Below, in pieces: positions 7,917 to 16,514 of a stretch of DNA of 64,000 nucleotides. The notes beneath the pieces were generated by a model. It was given only the letters and a program-made list of their open reading frames with translations. It made no database searches and had not been told where the DNA came from. Each line of letters starts with the position of its first letter. Positions within the stretch are counted from its first letter, which is position 1. The stretch lies in the NCBI RefSeq assembly GCF_041916735.1, contig NZ_JAYRYY010000001.1; one strand, written 5' to 3'. The position numbers and the translations under genes were made by a program. Origin of the DNA: Zoogloea sp016790385. GTDB lineage: Bacteria; Pseudomonadota; Gammaproteobacteria; Burkholderiales; Rhodocyclaceae.

Positions 7917-8273
7917 ATGAGATCCACCTTGCAAGCCCTTGTCCTTGGCGGTCTGTGCAGTACCGGCCTGTTCCTGTCCGCCCAGGCTCAGGCCCAGGCC
8001 TTCGATGCGGACGCCGCCCAGGCCCTGGCCAAGAAGGAGGGCTGCCTAAAGTGCCATGCCGTCGACAAGAAGAAGGAGGCCAAGTCCCTCATGGACATCT
8101 CCAAGTCCCTGAAGGGCAAGGCTGACGCCGAAGCCAAGCTCGTGCATCACCTCACCTCCGCCGAGATGGTCAAGTTCGATGACGGCAAGGAAGAAGAGCA
8201 CAAGGTGCTGAAGACCAAGGACAAGGCCGCCATCAAGAATCTGACGGACTGGATCTTGTCCCTCGCCAAGTAA
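7917..8273 (+). CDS. Small periplasmic monoheme cytochrome c
   Basis: A 118-residue protein with a signal peptide cleaved after about AQAQA, one CLKCH heme site and a Lys-rich body; the likely distal Met is in TSAEMVKF. AAGGAG precedes the ATG by 8 nt. Its place between inner-membrane and decaheme genes matches that of MtoD, the monoheme shuttle of the Mto iron-oxidation system. A periplasmic electron shuttle is inferred. Confidence 0.85.
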   Translation: MRSTLQALVLGGLCSTGLFLSAQAQAQAFDADAAQALAKKEGCLKCHAVDKKKEAKSLMDISKSLKGKADAEAKLVHHLTSAEMVKFDDGKEEEHKVLKTKDKAAIKNLTDWILSLAK

Positions 8274-8284
8274 TACCCGCAGTA

Positions 8285-8308
8285 CAGGCCCCGACTTGCC
8301 GGGGCCTG
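8285..8308 (+). other. Intra-operon stem-loop between cytochrome genes
   Basis: CAGGCCCCG (8285-8293) pairs perfectly with CGGGGCCTG (8300-8308), 9 bp with a 6-nt loop and no T-run. It sits between the monoheme and decaheme genes. It more likely stabilises or processes the mRNA, setting cytochrome ratios, than terminates transcription. Confidence 0.5.
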
Positions 8309-8341
8309 GTGGAAACCGATAGCAGGATCAGGGAGAAAGAA

Positions 8342-9328
8342 ATGAAAGTCTTGCGACAGTTGTTTGCCTCGTGCCTCGTGCTCGGGGCCCTTGCCGGTTC
8401 GCCCGCCGCCCTCGCGGCCGATGCGCCGGCCGCCAGCGCAGCCAAGCCTCCGGCAAAGGACCTGGTCCTGAAGGGCGATGCCAAGTGCACCAGTTGCCAT
8501 GACGAGTCCGACGAACCCAAGCTCCTGCACATCGGCAAGACCAAGCACGGCACCCTGGCTGACGGCCGCACGCCCAGCTGCACCAATTGCCACGGCGAGA
8601 GCGACCTGCACACCAACAACCCGCAGAAGCTCAAGGATCGCCCGGCCACCGACCGCAACTTCAGCAAGACCTCCCGCCTGACCGCCGAGGAAAAGAGCGC
8701 TGCCTGTACCACCTGTCACCAGGGTGGCAAGCACATGAACTGGAACACCAGCGCCCACGCCAACCGCGATGTGGGCTGCACGTCCTGCCACCAGGTGCAC
8801 GTGGCCAAGGACAAGGTGCGAGACAAGCGTGCCCAGGCCGAGGTCTGCTACACCTGCCACAAGCAGCAGCGTGCCGAGACCAACAGGCCCTCGCATCACC
8901 CCATCCCGGAAGGCAAGATGACCTGCTCCGACTGCCACAACGCCCACGGCTCCGCCGGGCCGAAGATGCTGGTCAAGGACACCACCAACGCCACCTGCTA
9001 TACCTGCCATGCCGAAAAGCGCGGCCCCTTCGTGCATAACCACCAGCCGGTCGTGGAGGATTGCGGCAACTGCCACAACCCCCACGGCACCACGGCTGAA
9101 GCCATGCTCAAGGCCCGCCAGCCCTTCCTATGCCAGCAGTGCCATGCCGATGCCGCCCACCCGGGCAATGTGCCGGCGATCCGCGCCAACATGCCCAACG
9201 CTGTCAGCAGCAACATCGGCCCGGGCTATGCCCAGGCCCGCGGCTGCGCCAACTGCCACACCAATGTGCACGGCAGCAACAGCCCGAGCAATGCGACGTC
9301 CAGCGGACCCTTCCGCTTCTTCCGCTGA
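8342..9328 (+). CDS. Decaheme cytochrome c, DmsE/MtrA/PioA type
   Basis: A 328-residue exported protein with ten CxxCH sites spread evenly (CTSCH, CTNCH, CTTCH, CTSCH, CYTCH, CSDCH, CYTCH, CGNCH, CQQCH, CANCH) and distal-ligand His residues in repeats such as HNAHGS and HNPHGT. It has a signal peptide ending in ALAA. Length and heme count fit MtrA/MtoA/PioA, the heme wire that threads through an outer-membrane barrel. The start at ATG 8342 has GGGAGAAAGA upstream. The barrel partner follows 15 bp later. Confidence 0.93.
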   Translation: MKVLRQLFASCLVLGALAGSPAALAADAPAASAAKPPAKDLVLKGDAKCTSCHDESDEPKLLHIGKTKHGTLADGRTPSCTNCHGESDLHTNNPQKLKDRPATDRNFSKTSRLTAEEKSAACTTCHQGGKHMNWNTSAHANRDVGCTSCHQVHVAKDKVRDKRAQAEVCYTCHKQQRAETNRPSHHPIPEGKMTCSDCHNAHGSAGPKMLVKDTTNATCYTCHAEKRGPFVHNHQPVVEDCGNCHNPHGTTAEAMLKARQPFLCQQCHADAAHPGNVPAIRANMPNAVSSNIGPGYAQARGCANCHTNVHGSNSPSNATSSGPFRFFR

Positions 9329-9343
9329 TCGAGGAGAGGGATC

Positions 9344-11479
9344 ATGAGCACGCAATCCATATTCAGGCCGACCATCCTTGCCATTGCGCTGGCGGCAGCC
9401 TTTCCGGCTGCCTCCACCTGGGCTGACGACGAGGTCTCCGAGCTGACCTCGCCCAACACGGCCGAAGCCGCCATCAATCTGCCCTACACGGACAAGATCA
9501 ATCCCCTGTACCGGCAGTACGACGGGGTGAACAACGCGGGCATCAATGCCAATGCCGATCTCGACTACGTGCGTCGCAAGGATGCCGAGTGGTTCCGCAT
9601 CAACGCCCGCAATCTGGGTCTGCGCACCCAGGAGATGGGCATCTCCTACGAGAAGCAGGGCGACTGGTCGATCAGCCTCGACTACGACCAGATTCCCCGC
9701 TACAGCCCCTACCAGGTGAGCACAGCGGTAAGCGGCGTGGGCAGCACGCGCATCGTCCAGCCCAACATTGCCAACACCGCGGCCGCGGCCAACAACGCCA
9801 ACCTCTACGACGTCACCCTCAAGACCGAAAGGGAGATCACCACCCTGGCGGCCAGCAAGTTCCTGATGCCGGGGCTTAAGCTCGGCTTTACCGTCAAGAA
9901 CGAGGACAAGACTGGCACTCGCCTGAGCGGCGTGCGGGGGGTGACTGGCACCGGAGCCACGCCGGCCAACATCTACAGCGCCTTCCTGTTTGCGCCCGAG
10001 CCCATCAACCAGAACCACAAGCAGCTTGAGGCCACGGTGGAATACACCACCGAGAAGTACCAGCTGGTGGCGGGCTACTACGGCAGCTTCCTGGGAACCA
10101 AGCAGAACGCCCTCACGGTGGTGCCTGGCACCAATACCGCGCTGGTGGCGGCCAATCTGTCACCCATCGCCCTGGCGCCGGACAACTCCGTCCAGCAGTT
10201 CTATGTGACCGGCGCCTACAACTTCTCCAAGGACACCCGCGCCAACCTGAAGGTGGCGTGGTCCGAAGGGCGGCAGGATGACGCCTTCCTGGTGGGCCAG
10301 CCCACCCTTGCCGGGATCGGCGGCAATCTGAACGCCAAGGTACAGACCACCGAGGTCTATTCCGCCATTACGTCCCGCCTGACCCGCGACCTGAAGCTGC
10401 TCGCCTCGTGGCGCTATGAAGACCGCCAGGACAAGACGCCCGTGCGCCTCTTCGGGACAACCACCAGCAATAACGTAACGACCAACTATTACAACAACCC
10501 CGAATCCCACACCGCCAACTGGGGCAAGCTCGAGGCCAACTACCGGCTCGGCGCAGGCTTCAATCTGACCGGCGGTTTCGATTACACCAACAAGAGCAGC
10601 AAGGAGTGGGAACGTCACGATGTGTCCGAGCTGACTTCGCGCATCGCGATTTCCCGCAGCATGGGCGAGTCCCTCAACGGAACCCTCAGCTTTGCCCACG
10701 CCGAGCGCAAGGGCTCCGATTGGAATAACGGCATTACGCCGCCCATCCTGCCGGTGTACCTGGCCGACCGTAACCGGGATCGTGTCCGCGGCATGCTCGA
10801 TCTGGCGGCCACGGAGAACCTGAACGTCCAGTTTGCCTACGAGGCCTACTTCGAGGACTACAACAAGAGCACCTACGGCCTCGACAAGGGGCAGGGGCAG
10901 ATCTTCTCGGTGGATGGCAGCTACGCCATCAGCGACGTATGGAAGCTCAACGCCTGGTATACCAAGCAGAATGGTGAAACCCGCCAGTACGCCCAGGGCG
11001 CGGTGTGCACCACCGGCAACAACAGCAATTGCACGGTCAATACCTTCCGCACCGGCACCCTGGTGCAGTGGGACGCCAACCTCAAGCAGGACTCCGACCA
11101 GTTCGGCCTCGGCCTCAATGGCCGGATCAGCCGGGTGGATGTGGGGGCCCAGCTGCTGATCTACCAGGACGTGAACAAGCAGGAACTGAGCAAGATGCCG
11201 GCCACCACCTGCACCAACGCCAGCTGTTCGACCACGGGTACGGTGGCGGCCGCCATGGGCATCCTGCCTGACACCAAGTACACCCAGAACACCCTCAAAC
11301 TGTTCGGCATGTACCCGGTGAGCAAGGCTACCCGCGTGCGTCTCGACTACATCTACGACATGCGCAAGATGGACGACTACACCTGGAGCAATTGGGTGTA
11401 TGCCGACGGTACGCGGGTGTACGTGAAGCCGGAACAGACCACCCAGGTGATCGGCCTGTCCTTGCTGCACGCCTTCTGA
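9344..11479 (+). CDS. MtrB/PioB-type outer-membrane beta-barrel
   Basis: A 711-residue protein with a signal peptide ending STWA, then repeated amphipathic strands rich in aromatic residues and ending in Phe (SLLHAF), the usual barrel terminus. Decaheme-associated MtrB/PioB porins are about 650-850 residues and sheath the decaheme cytochrome. The N-terminal CxxC of Shewanella MtrB is absent, as in PioB-like members. Two Cys pairs lie in presumed surface loops (about residues 550-560 and 623-630). It ends the operon, before a strong terminator. No outer-surface OmcA/MtrC-type cytochrome gene is present. Confidence 0.9.
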   Translation: MSTQSIFRPTILAIALAAAFPAASTWADDEVSELTSPNTAEAAINLPYTDKINPLYRQYDGVNNAGINANADLDYVRRKDAEWFRINARNLGLRTQEMGISYEKQGDWSISLDYDQIPRYSPYQVSTAVSGVGSTRIVQPNIANTAAAANNANLYDVTLKTEREITTLAASKFLMPGLKLGFTVKNEDKTGTRLSGVRGVTGTGATPANIYSAFLFAPEPINQNHKQLEATVEYTTEKYQLVAGYYGSFLGTKQNALTVVPGTNTALVAANLSPIALAPDNSVQQFYVTGAYNFSKDTRANLKVAWSEGRQDDAFLVGQPTLAGIGGNLNAKVQTTEVYSAITSRLTRDLKLLASWRYEDRQDKTPVRLFGTTTSNNVTTNYYNNPESHTANWGKLEANYRLGAGFNLTGGFDYTNKSSKEWERHDVSELTSRIAISRSMGESLNGTLSFAHAERKGSDWNNGITPPILPVYLADRNRDRVRGMLDLAATENLNVQFAYEAYFEDYNKSTYGLDKGQGQIFSVDGSYAISDVWKLNAWYTKQNGETRQYAQGAVCTTGNNSNCTVNTFRTGTLVQWDANLKQDSDQFGLGLNGRISRVDVGAQLLIYQDVNKQELSKMPATTCTNASCSTTGTVAAAMGILPDTKYTQNTLKLFGMYPVSKATRVRLDYIYDMRKMDDYTWSNWVYADGTRVYVKPEQTTQVIGLSLLHAF

Positions 11480-11515
11480 AGGGTGTGACGGGGGCCGCTT
11501 CCGCTGCCCCGACGC

Positions 11516-11545
11516 AAAAAGCCCCGGCCGAAACCGGGGCTTTTT
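11516..11545. terminator. Bidirectional intrinsic terminator
   Basis: AAAAAGCCCCGG (11516-11527) pairs with CCGGGGCTTTTT (11534-11545) around a CCGAAA loop. It serves both the conduit operon and the convergent ettA gene. Confidence 0.9.
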
Positions 11546-11585
11546 GCTGGCCTGCGGTGTGCCGCAGGCTTGGCGAGGCGATACC

Positions 11586-13250
11586 TCAGCGGCTGATCGG
11601 CTTGTAACGGATGCGCTTGGGCTTGGCGCCTTCCTCACCCAGACGCTTCCTCTTGTCTTCCTCGTATTCCTGGTAGTTGCCGGCGAAGAAAGTCCATTGG
11701 GAATCGCCTTCGGCGGCCAGGATGTGGGTGCAGATGCGGTCCAGGAACCAGCGATCATGGGAGATGATCAGTGCACAGCCGGCAAACTCCAGCAGGGCGT
11801 CTTCCAGGGCGCGCAGGGTTTCCACGTCAAGGTCGTTTGACGGTTCGTCAAGGAGCAGCACATTGCCGCCGCTCATCAGCGTCTTGGCCAGGTGCAGGCG
11901 GCCGCGTTCGCCACCCGACAGGTTGCCCACCAGCTTCTGCTGGTCGCCACCCTTGAAGTTGAAGCGGCCAATATAGGCCCGGCTGGGCATCTCGAACTTG
12001 CCGATGGTCAGGATGTCGGCGCCGCCGGCCAGCTCGTCGAACACCGTCTTGGAGCCATCCAGGCAATCGCGGGACTGGTCCACGTAGGCGATCTTGACCG
12101 TGGGGCCGATCACCACGTTGCCGGCATCAGGCGTGTCCTGGCCGGTGATCATCTTGAACAGGGTGGATTTACCGGCCCCGTTGGGGCCGATGATGCCGAC
12201 GATGGCGCCGGCCGGGATGCTGAAATTCACCTTGTCCATCAAGAGCTTGTCGCCAAAGCCCTTGGATACGTCGGCAAACTCGATGACCTTGTCGCCCAGG
12301 CGCTCGCCCACGGGGATGAAGATCTCCTGGGTTTCGTTGCGCTTCTGGTATTCCACCGAGGACATTTCCTCGTAGCGGGCGATACGCGCCTTGCTCTTGG
12401 CCTGACGGGCCTTGGGGTTGGAACGCACCCATTCCAGCTCCTGCTTCATGGCCTTGATGCGGGCGCCTTCCTGCTTGGACTCCTGCTCCAGGCGGGCCTC
12501 CTTCTGCTCCAGCCAGCTGGAGTAGTTGCCCTTCCAGGGAATGCCGTGGCCCCGGTCGAGTTCGAGAATCCACTCGGCGGCGTTGTCGAGGAAGTAGCGG
12601 TCGTGCGTAACAGCCACCACGGTGCCCGGGAAGCGGCACAGGAACTGTTCCAGCCACTCCACCGACTCGGCATCCAGGTGGTTGGTGGGTTCGTCCAGCA
12701 GCAGCATGTCGGGGCGGGACAGCAAGAGCTTGCACAGGGCCACGCGGCGCTTCTCGCCGCCGGACAGGGGGCCGACCTTGGCATCCCAGGGGGGCAGACG
12801 CAGGGCGTCGGCGGCGATCTCGAGCTGGGTTTCCACGTCGGCGCCGCTGGTGGCAATGATGTTCTCGTACTTGGCCTGGAGTTCGGCCAGCTTGTCGAAG
12901 TCGGCGTCGGGTTCGGCGTAGGCGGCGTAGACCTCCTCCAGCTTCTGCTTGGCTTCCATCACTTCACCGAGGCCGGACTCAACCTCTTCGCGGACGGTCT
13001 TGTCCGGGTCGAGCTTGGGCTCCTGGGCCAGGTAGCCGATGGACATATTGGGTTGCCACTGGACTTCGCCGTCGTATTCCTTCTCGACGCCGGCCATGAT
13101 CTTGAGCACGGTGGACTTGCCAGCGCCGTTGAGGCCCAGCAGGCCGATCTTGGCGCCGGGGAAGAAGGACAGGGAGATGTCCTTGATGATCTGCCGCTTG
13201 GGGGGGACGACCTTGCTCACGCGGAGCATGGACATGACGTATTGGGCCAT
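11586..13250 (-). CDS. ettA: Energy-dependent translational throttle protein EttA (ABC-F)
   Basis: A 554-residue soluble tandem ABC ATPase without membrane domains. It has Walker A GLNGAGKST and GPNGAGKST, signature LSGGEKRR and LSGGERGR, and the arm and linker regions typical of EttA. It starts MAQYVMSMLRVSKVVPPKR like E. coli EttA and ends in a basic tail. EttA binds the ribosomal E site and gates elongation according to the ATP/ADP ratio. It is monocistronic and convergent with the cytochrome operon. No strong Shine-Dalgarno sequence is seen. Confidence 0.95.
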   Translation of the reverse strand: MAQYVMSMLRVSKVVPPKRQIIKDISLSFFPGAKIGLLGLNGAGKSTVLKIMAGVEKEYDGEVQWQPNMSIGYLAQEPKLDPDKTVREEVESGLGEVMEAKQKLEEVYAAYAEPDADFDKLAELQAKYENIIATSGADVETQLEIAADALRLPPWDAKVGPLSGGEKRRVALCKLLLSRPDMLLLDEPTNHLDAESVEWLEQFLCRFPGTVVAVTHDRYFLDNAAEWILELDRGHGIPWKGNYSSWLEQKEARLEQESKQEGARIKAMKQELEWVRSNPKARQAKSKARIARYEEMSSVEYQKRNETQEIFIPVGERLGDKVIEFADVSKGFGDKLLMDKVNFSIPAGAIVGIIGPNGAGKSTLFKMITGQDTPDAGNVVIGPTVKIAYVDQSRDCLDGSKTVFDELAGGADILTIGKFEMPSRAYIGRFNFKGGDQQKLVGNLSGGERGRLHLAKTLMSGGNVLLLDEPSNDLDVETLRALEDALLEFAGCALIISHDRWFLDRICTHILAAEGDSQWTFFAGNYQEYEEDKRKRLGEEGAKPKRIRYKPISR

Positions 13251-13376
13251 CGGGGAGGTTCCAGTAATGCGAAAAATCGAAGGCGTGACTTTACCCGAGT
13301 TGCTTCACCAGCGGCATCCGATCACAGCAGCCAGGCTGGCGTGCGGCGCGGCCCCCTGGGCGTGCAGTGACAAGGT

Positions 13377-14225
13377 TCAGTGGCCGGCGATCAGGGAGGC
13401 GAGGAGTTCGTCCTGCTCATCCCGCGACAGAAAGTAGGCATACAGCGAGCGGGCCCGGCTGCTTCCTGTGCCCCCGAGCATGGCGATCTGCTCGTCCACA
13501 AGGCGCATGTCCAGGTGCAGCAGCACGGCCGGCGCGTTGTTGACCCGCGGGCAGGCCTTCTCACCGCCGATTTCGGTGAAGCCCAGCATGCGCTTGTAGA
13601 AGCCCGCGTGGCGGGGGTGCACTTCGATGATCACCGCGGTTGCCCCGTGGATCAGGCGGGAGTGGATGTAGATCAGGTGGAAGAGGGCGCCGAGCACCTG
13701 CTTGGTGTTGTGATGGGTGTCCACGGCCAGGCGGGTGATCTCGCACAGGCGGGCCGCGCCCTGGCGATGGAGGGCGAGTTCCTCGCTGTAGAGGGCATCG
13801 GCGAGGAGGCCATCCACGCCGTCGAGGCACAGGGTCACCGTTCCGAACACATGCGCGCCGCTGGAGGCAACCAGGGTGATGGCGTCGGGACGTGTAGCGT
13901 GATGTCCGCCCCCCGCGGCATGGAGGCCGCGCCAGGCGTAGCGTCTCTCAACGAGCAGACGGATGGCGTGGCCATGATGGTGGGGGTCGGCGCACCGGAC
14001 CATATATGCGGCCGAATCGAAGACGCCGACCGGCTGGGGGGAGGCAATGCCGGAGGCATGTCCGGCGCGGGGGAGGCTAAATGTGGGAGTCGCTGATTCT
14101 GGGGGCCACTCGCGGCTGCTGTCGACGGGAAGAAATGTGTTCACGGAGGGGGCATGGCAATACCGAAAGATGCCCAAAATTTGAACATTTACAGGCACTT
14201 GAGTCACGAAATGCCTTGTAAGCAA
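13377..14225 (-). CDS. FeeM-like N-acyltransferase (GNAT fold)
   Basis: Up to 282 residues; the catalytic part begins around residue 60. Motifs are EITRLAVD and the C-terminal EVHPRHAGFYKRMLGF...CPRVNNAPAVLL, as in the N-acyl amino acid synthase FeeM family related to acyl-homoserine-lactone synthases. Those enzymes transfer a fatty acyl chain from acyl carrier protein to an amino acid. The start is uncertain: the longest frame begins with TTG, a GTG lies at 14144, and neither has a clear ribosome-binding site. The substrate is unknown. Confidence 0.6.
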   Translation of the reverse strand: MLTRHFVTQVPVNVQILGIFRYCHAPSVNTFLPVDSSREWPPESATPTFSLPRAGHASGIASPQPVGVFDSAAYMVRCADPHHHGHAIRLLVERRYAWRGLHAAGGGHHATRPDAITLVASSGAHVFGTVTLCLDGVDGLLADALYSEELALHRQGAARLCEITRLAVDTHHNTKQVLGALFHLIYIHSRLIHGATAVIIEVHPRHAGFYKRMLGFTEIGGEKACPRVNNAPAVLLHLDMRLVDEQIAMLGGTGSSRARSLYAYFLSRDEQDELLASLIAGH

Positions 14226-14278
14226 TCATGTACATGTAACGATGTCCTTCTTGGCGTGAAGGCCCGTCAGCCCTGTAT

Positions 14279-16015
14279 CTAGGCAACAAACTGGAGTTTC
14301 GCGAGGCGTGAATAGAGACCTTCGGAAACAATAAGCTCGGCGTGCGTGCCCTGCTGGACAATGTGCCCCCCTTCCATCACCACGATCCGGTCGGCCTTCT
14401 GCACGGTAGCCAGGCGGTGGGCAATGACCAGGGTGGTGCGCTGACGCATCAGGCCCTCGAGGGCCTGCTGGACCATGCGTTCGCTCTCCGCATCAAGGGC
14501 CGAGGTGGCTTCGTCGAGGAGCAGCACCGGCCGGTCGGCCAGGATGGCGCGGGCAATGGCGATGCGCTGGCGCTGACCGCCGGACAGGCGCACGCCACGC
14601 TCGCCCAGGTCGGTGTCGTAGCCCTGGGGCAGGGTCGTGATGAACTCGTCGGCGAAGGCGGCGCGGCAGGCGGCCTGCACTTCGTCGAAGCTGGCATCGG
14701 GGCGGGCGTAGCGCACGTTGTCCGCCACGCTGGCGGCAAAGATCACCGCCTCCTGGGATACCAGCGCGATACGACGGCGCAGGGCCAGCGGGTCGGCCTC
14801 GGCCAGGGGCACACCGTCGATGGCGAGCTGACCACCCGCCGGGTCGTAGAAGCGCAACAGCAGCTGGAACACGGTGCTCTTGCCCGAGCCCGAAGGGCCG
14901 ACCAGGGCCACGGTCTCGCCGGGCTGCACCGCCAGGCTGAAATTGTCGAGGGCGGGGGTGTCGGGCCGCGAGGGGTAATGAAAGCGCACCCCGTCGATAG
15001 CGATGGCCCCTCGCGCCGGCGTCGGGAAGGGGCGGGGGTTTGCCGGCGCCTGGATGGCCGGCGCGGTGGCGAGGATCTCCATCAGCCTCTCGGTGGCCCC
15101 GGCCGCCCGTTGCAGTTCGCCCCAAACCTCCGACAGGGCGCCGATGCTGCCGGCCACGATGGCCGCATAGAACACAAAGGCCGACAGCTCCCCGGCGCTC
15201 AGCCGCCCGGCCAGTACATCGTGCCCACCCACCCACAGGATGAAGGCGATGGCACCGAAGACCAGCAGCAGCACGGCGGCCACCAGCTTCGCCCGGCTGG
15301 CGACACGTTGGCGGGCAGTGGCGAAGCTCTCTTCCACGCGCCGCGCAAAGTCTTGCCTGTCGGCGTTTTCGTGGCCATAGGCCTGGACGATGCGGATCTC
15401 GTGGATGGTCTCGTCGATGCGGTTGCCCAGCTCGGCCACCCGATCCTGGCTCTCCCGGGCCAGCCGGCGCACCTTGCGCCCGAACACCACGATGGGCGTG
15501 ACCACCAGGGGTACGCCGGCGAGGGTCAGCAGGGTGAGCTTGATGCTGGTGGTGAACAGCATCACCAGCCCGCCCGTCAGCAGCAGGACATTGCGCAGGG
15601 CGATGGACAGGCTGGAGCCCACCACGTTTTCGATCTGGGTGGTGTCGGAGGTGAGCCGGGAGATCACCTCGCCGGTGCGCCCGGCCTCGAACCATGCGGG
15701 GGGGAGTGACAGCAGGTGGTCGAAGACGCGTCGCCGGATGTCGGCGGTGACCCGTTCGCCCAGCCAGGACACGTTGTAGAAGCGGAGGTAGGTGGCCAGG
15801 GCGAGCAGCACGATAACGCCGAACATGGCGGCCAGACTGCGATCCAGCCAGGCCGGGTCACCCGCGGAGAAGCCCTTGTCGATCACCATGCGCAAGCCCT
15901 GGCCCACCGCCAGCATGGCGCCGGCGGCCAGTACGAGGGCGATGGCGGCGGTGATCACGCGCCGCCGATAGGGGGCGAGGAGATGGAGAAGGGCGCGGGC
16001 GGGATGGGTAGGCAT
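14279..16015 (-). CDS. MsbA-like ABC exporter, fused permease and ATPase
   Basis: A 578-residue protein from the ATG at 16015; an upstream ATG at 16063 would add 16 residues. Six transmembrane helices (about residues 15-300) are followed by an ATPase domain with Walker A GPSGSGKST, signature LSGGQRQR and Walker B VLLLDEATSALD. It belongs to the homodimeric ABCB/MsbA exporter group for lipids or drugs; the substrate cannot be read. It is transcribed towards the FeeM-like gene with a 53-bp gap. Joint transcription is possible. Confidence 0.88.
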   Translation of the reverse strand: MPTHPARALLHLLAPYRRRVITAAIALVLAAGAMLAVGQGLRMVIDKGFSAGDPAWLDRSLAAMFGVIVLLALATYLRFYNVSWLGERVTADIRRRVFDHLLSLPPAWFEAGRTGEVISRLTSDTTQIENVVGSSLSIALRNVLLLTGGLVMLFTTSIKLTLLTLAGVPLVVTPIVVFGRKVRRLARESQDRVAELGNRIDETIHEIRIVQAYGHENADRQDFARRVEESFATARQRVASRAKLVAAVLLLVFGAIAFILWVGGHDVLAGRLSAGELSAFVFYAAIVAGSIGALSEVWGELQRAAGATERLMEILATAPAIQAPANPRPFPTPARGAIAIDGVRFHYPSRPDTPALDNFSLAVQPGETVALVGPSGSGKSTVFQLLLRFYDPAGGQLAIDGVPLAEADPLALRRRIALVSQEAVIFAASVADNVRYARPDASFDEVQAACRAAFADEFITTLPQGYDTDLGERGVRLSGGQRQRIAIARAILADRPVLLLDEATSALDAESERMVQQALEGLMRQRTTLVIAHRLATVQKADRIVVMEGGHIVQQGTHAELIVSEGLYSRLAKLQFVA

Positions 16016-16110
16016 GGGATGGAGGAGGGCGTGGGAAGAAGGGATTTTATGTGCAATGCACAATTGGCCGGTAAGCTATGGCCCTTCAATAACTGAACAG
16101 TTCCGCTGAC

Positions 16111-16512
16111 ATGCTGCCTTCTTTCCCAATGACGGCAGGGGTGACCCTGTTGATTGTCCTGTTGCTGTTTGCCACCGCCTTCGCGGTGGGCCGGGGGCGC
16201 CACAAGTATGGCGTTGCTGCGCCCGCGGTGGCTGGTCACCCGGCGTTTGAACGACTGTACCGGGTGCAGATGAACACCCTCGAATGGGCCGTGATGACCC
16301 TGCCGTGCCTGTGGATTGCCGCCGCTTACGTGAGCGATGCGCTGGCGGCGGGGTTGGGAGGGCTTTGGCTGCTTGGTCGTATCGCCTATGCGCTGGCCTA
16401 CGCCGCCGATCCTGCAAAGCGGGCCAGGGGCTTCATCGTCGGGGCGCTGGCCTTCGGTGCCCTCGGATTGGTGGCAGGCGGCGGTGTGATCCGGCAGCTG
16501 ATTGGAGGATGA
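16111..16512 (+). CDS. MAPEG-family membrane protein
   Basis: A 133-residue protein with four helices and the family core HPAFERLYRVQMNTLEWAVM, typical of bacterial MAPEG (eicosanoid/glutathione) proteins. These often have glutathione transferase or peroxidase activity. The stop codon overlaps the first possible start of the next gene. It is divergent from the ABC exporter. Confidence 0.85.
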   Translation: MLPSFPMTAGVTLLIVLLLFATAFAVGRGRHKYGVAAPAVAGHPAFERLYRVQMNTLEWAVMTLPCLWIAAAYVSDALAAGLGGLWLLGRIAYALAYAADPAKRARGFIVGALAFGALGLVAGGGVIRQLIGG

Positions 16513-16514
16513 CC

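Noticed and set aside
11892..13370. 492-codon plus-strand frame opposite ettA
   Set aside because: Antisense shadow of a well-recognised ABC-F gene; low-complexity product.
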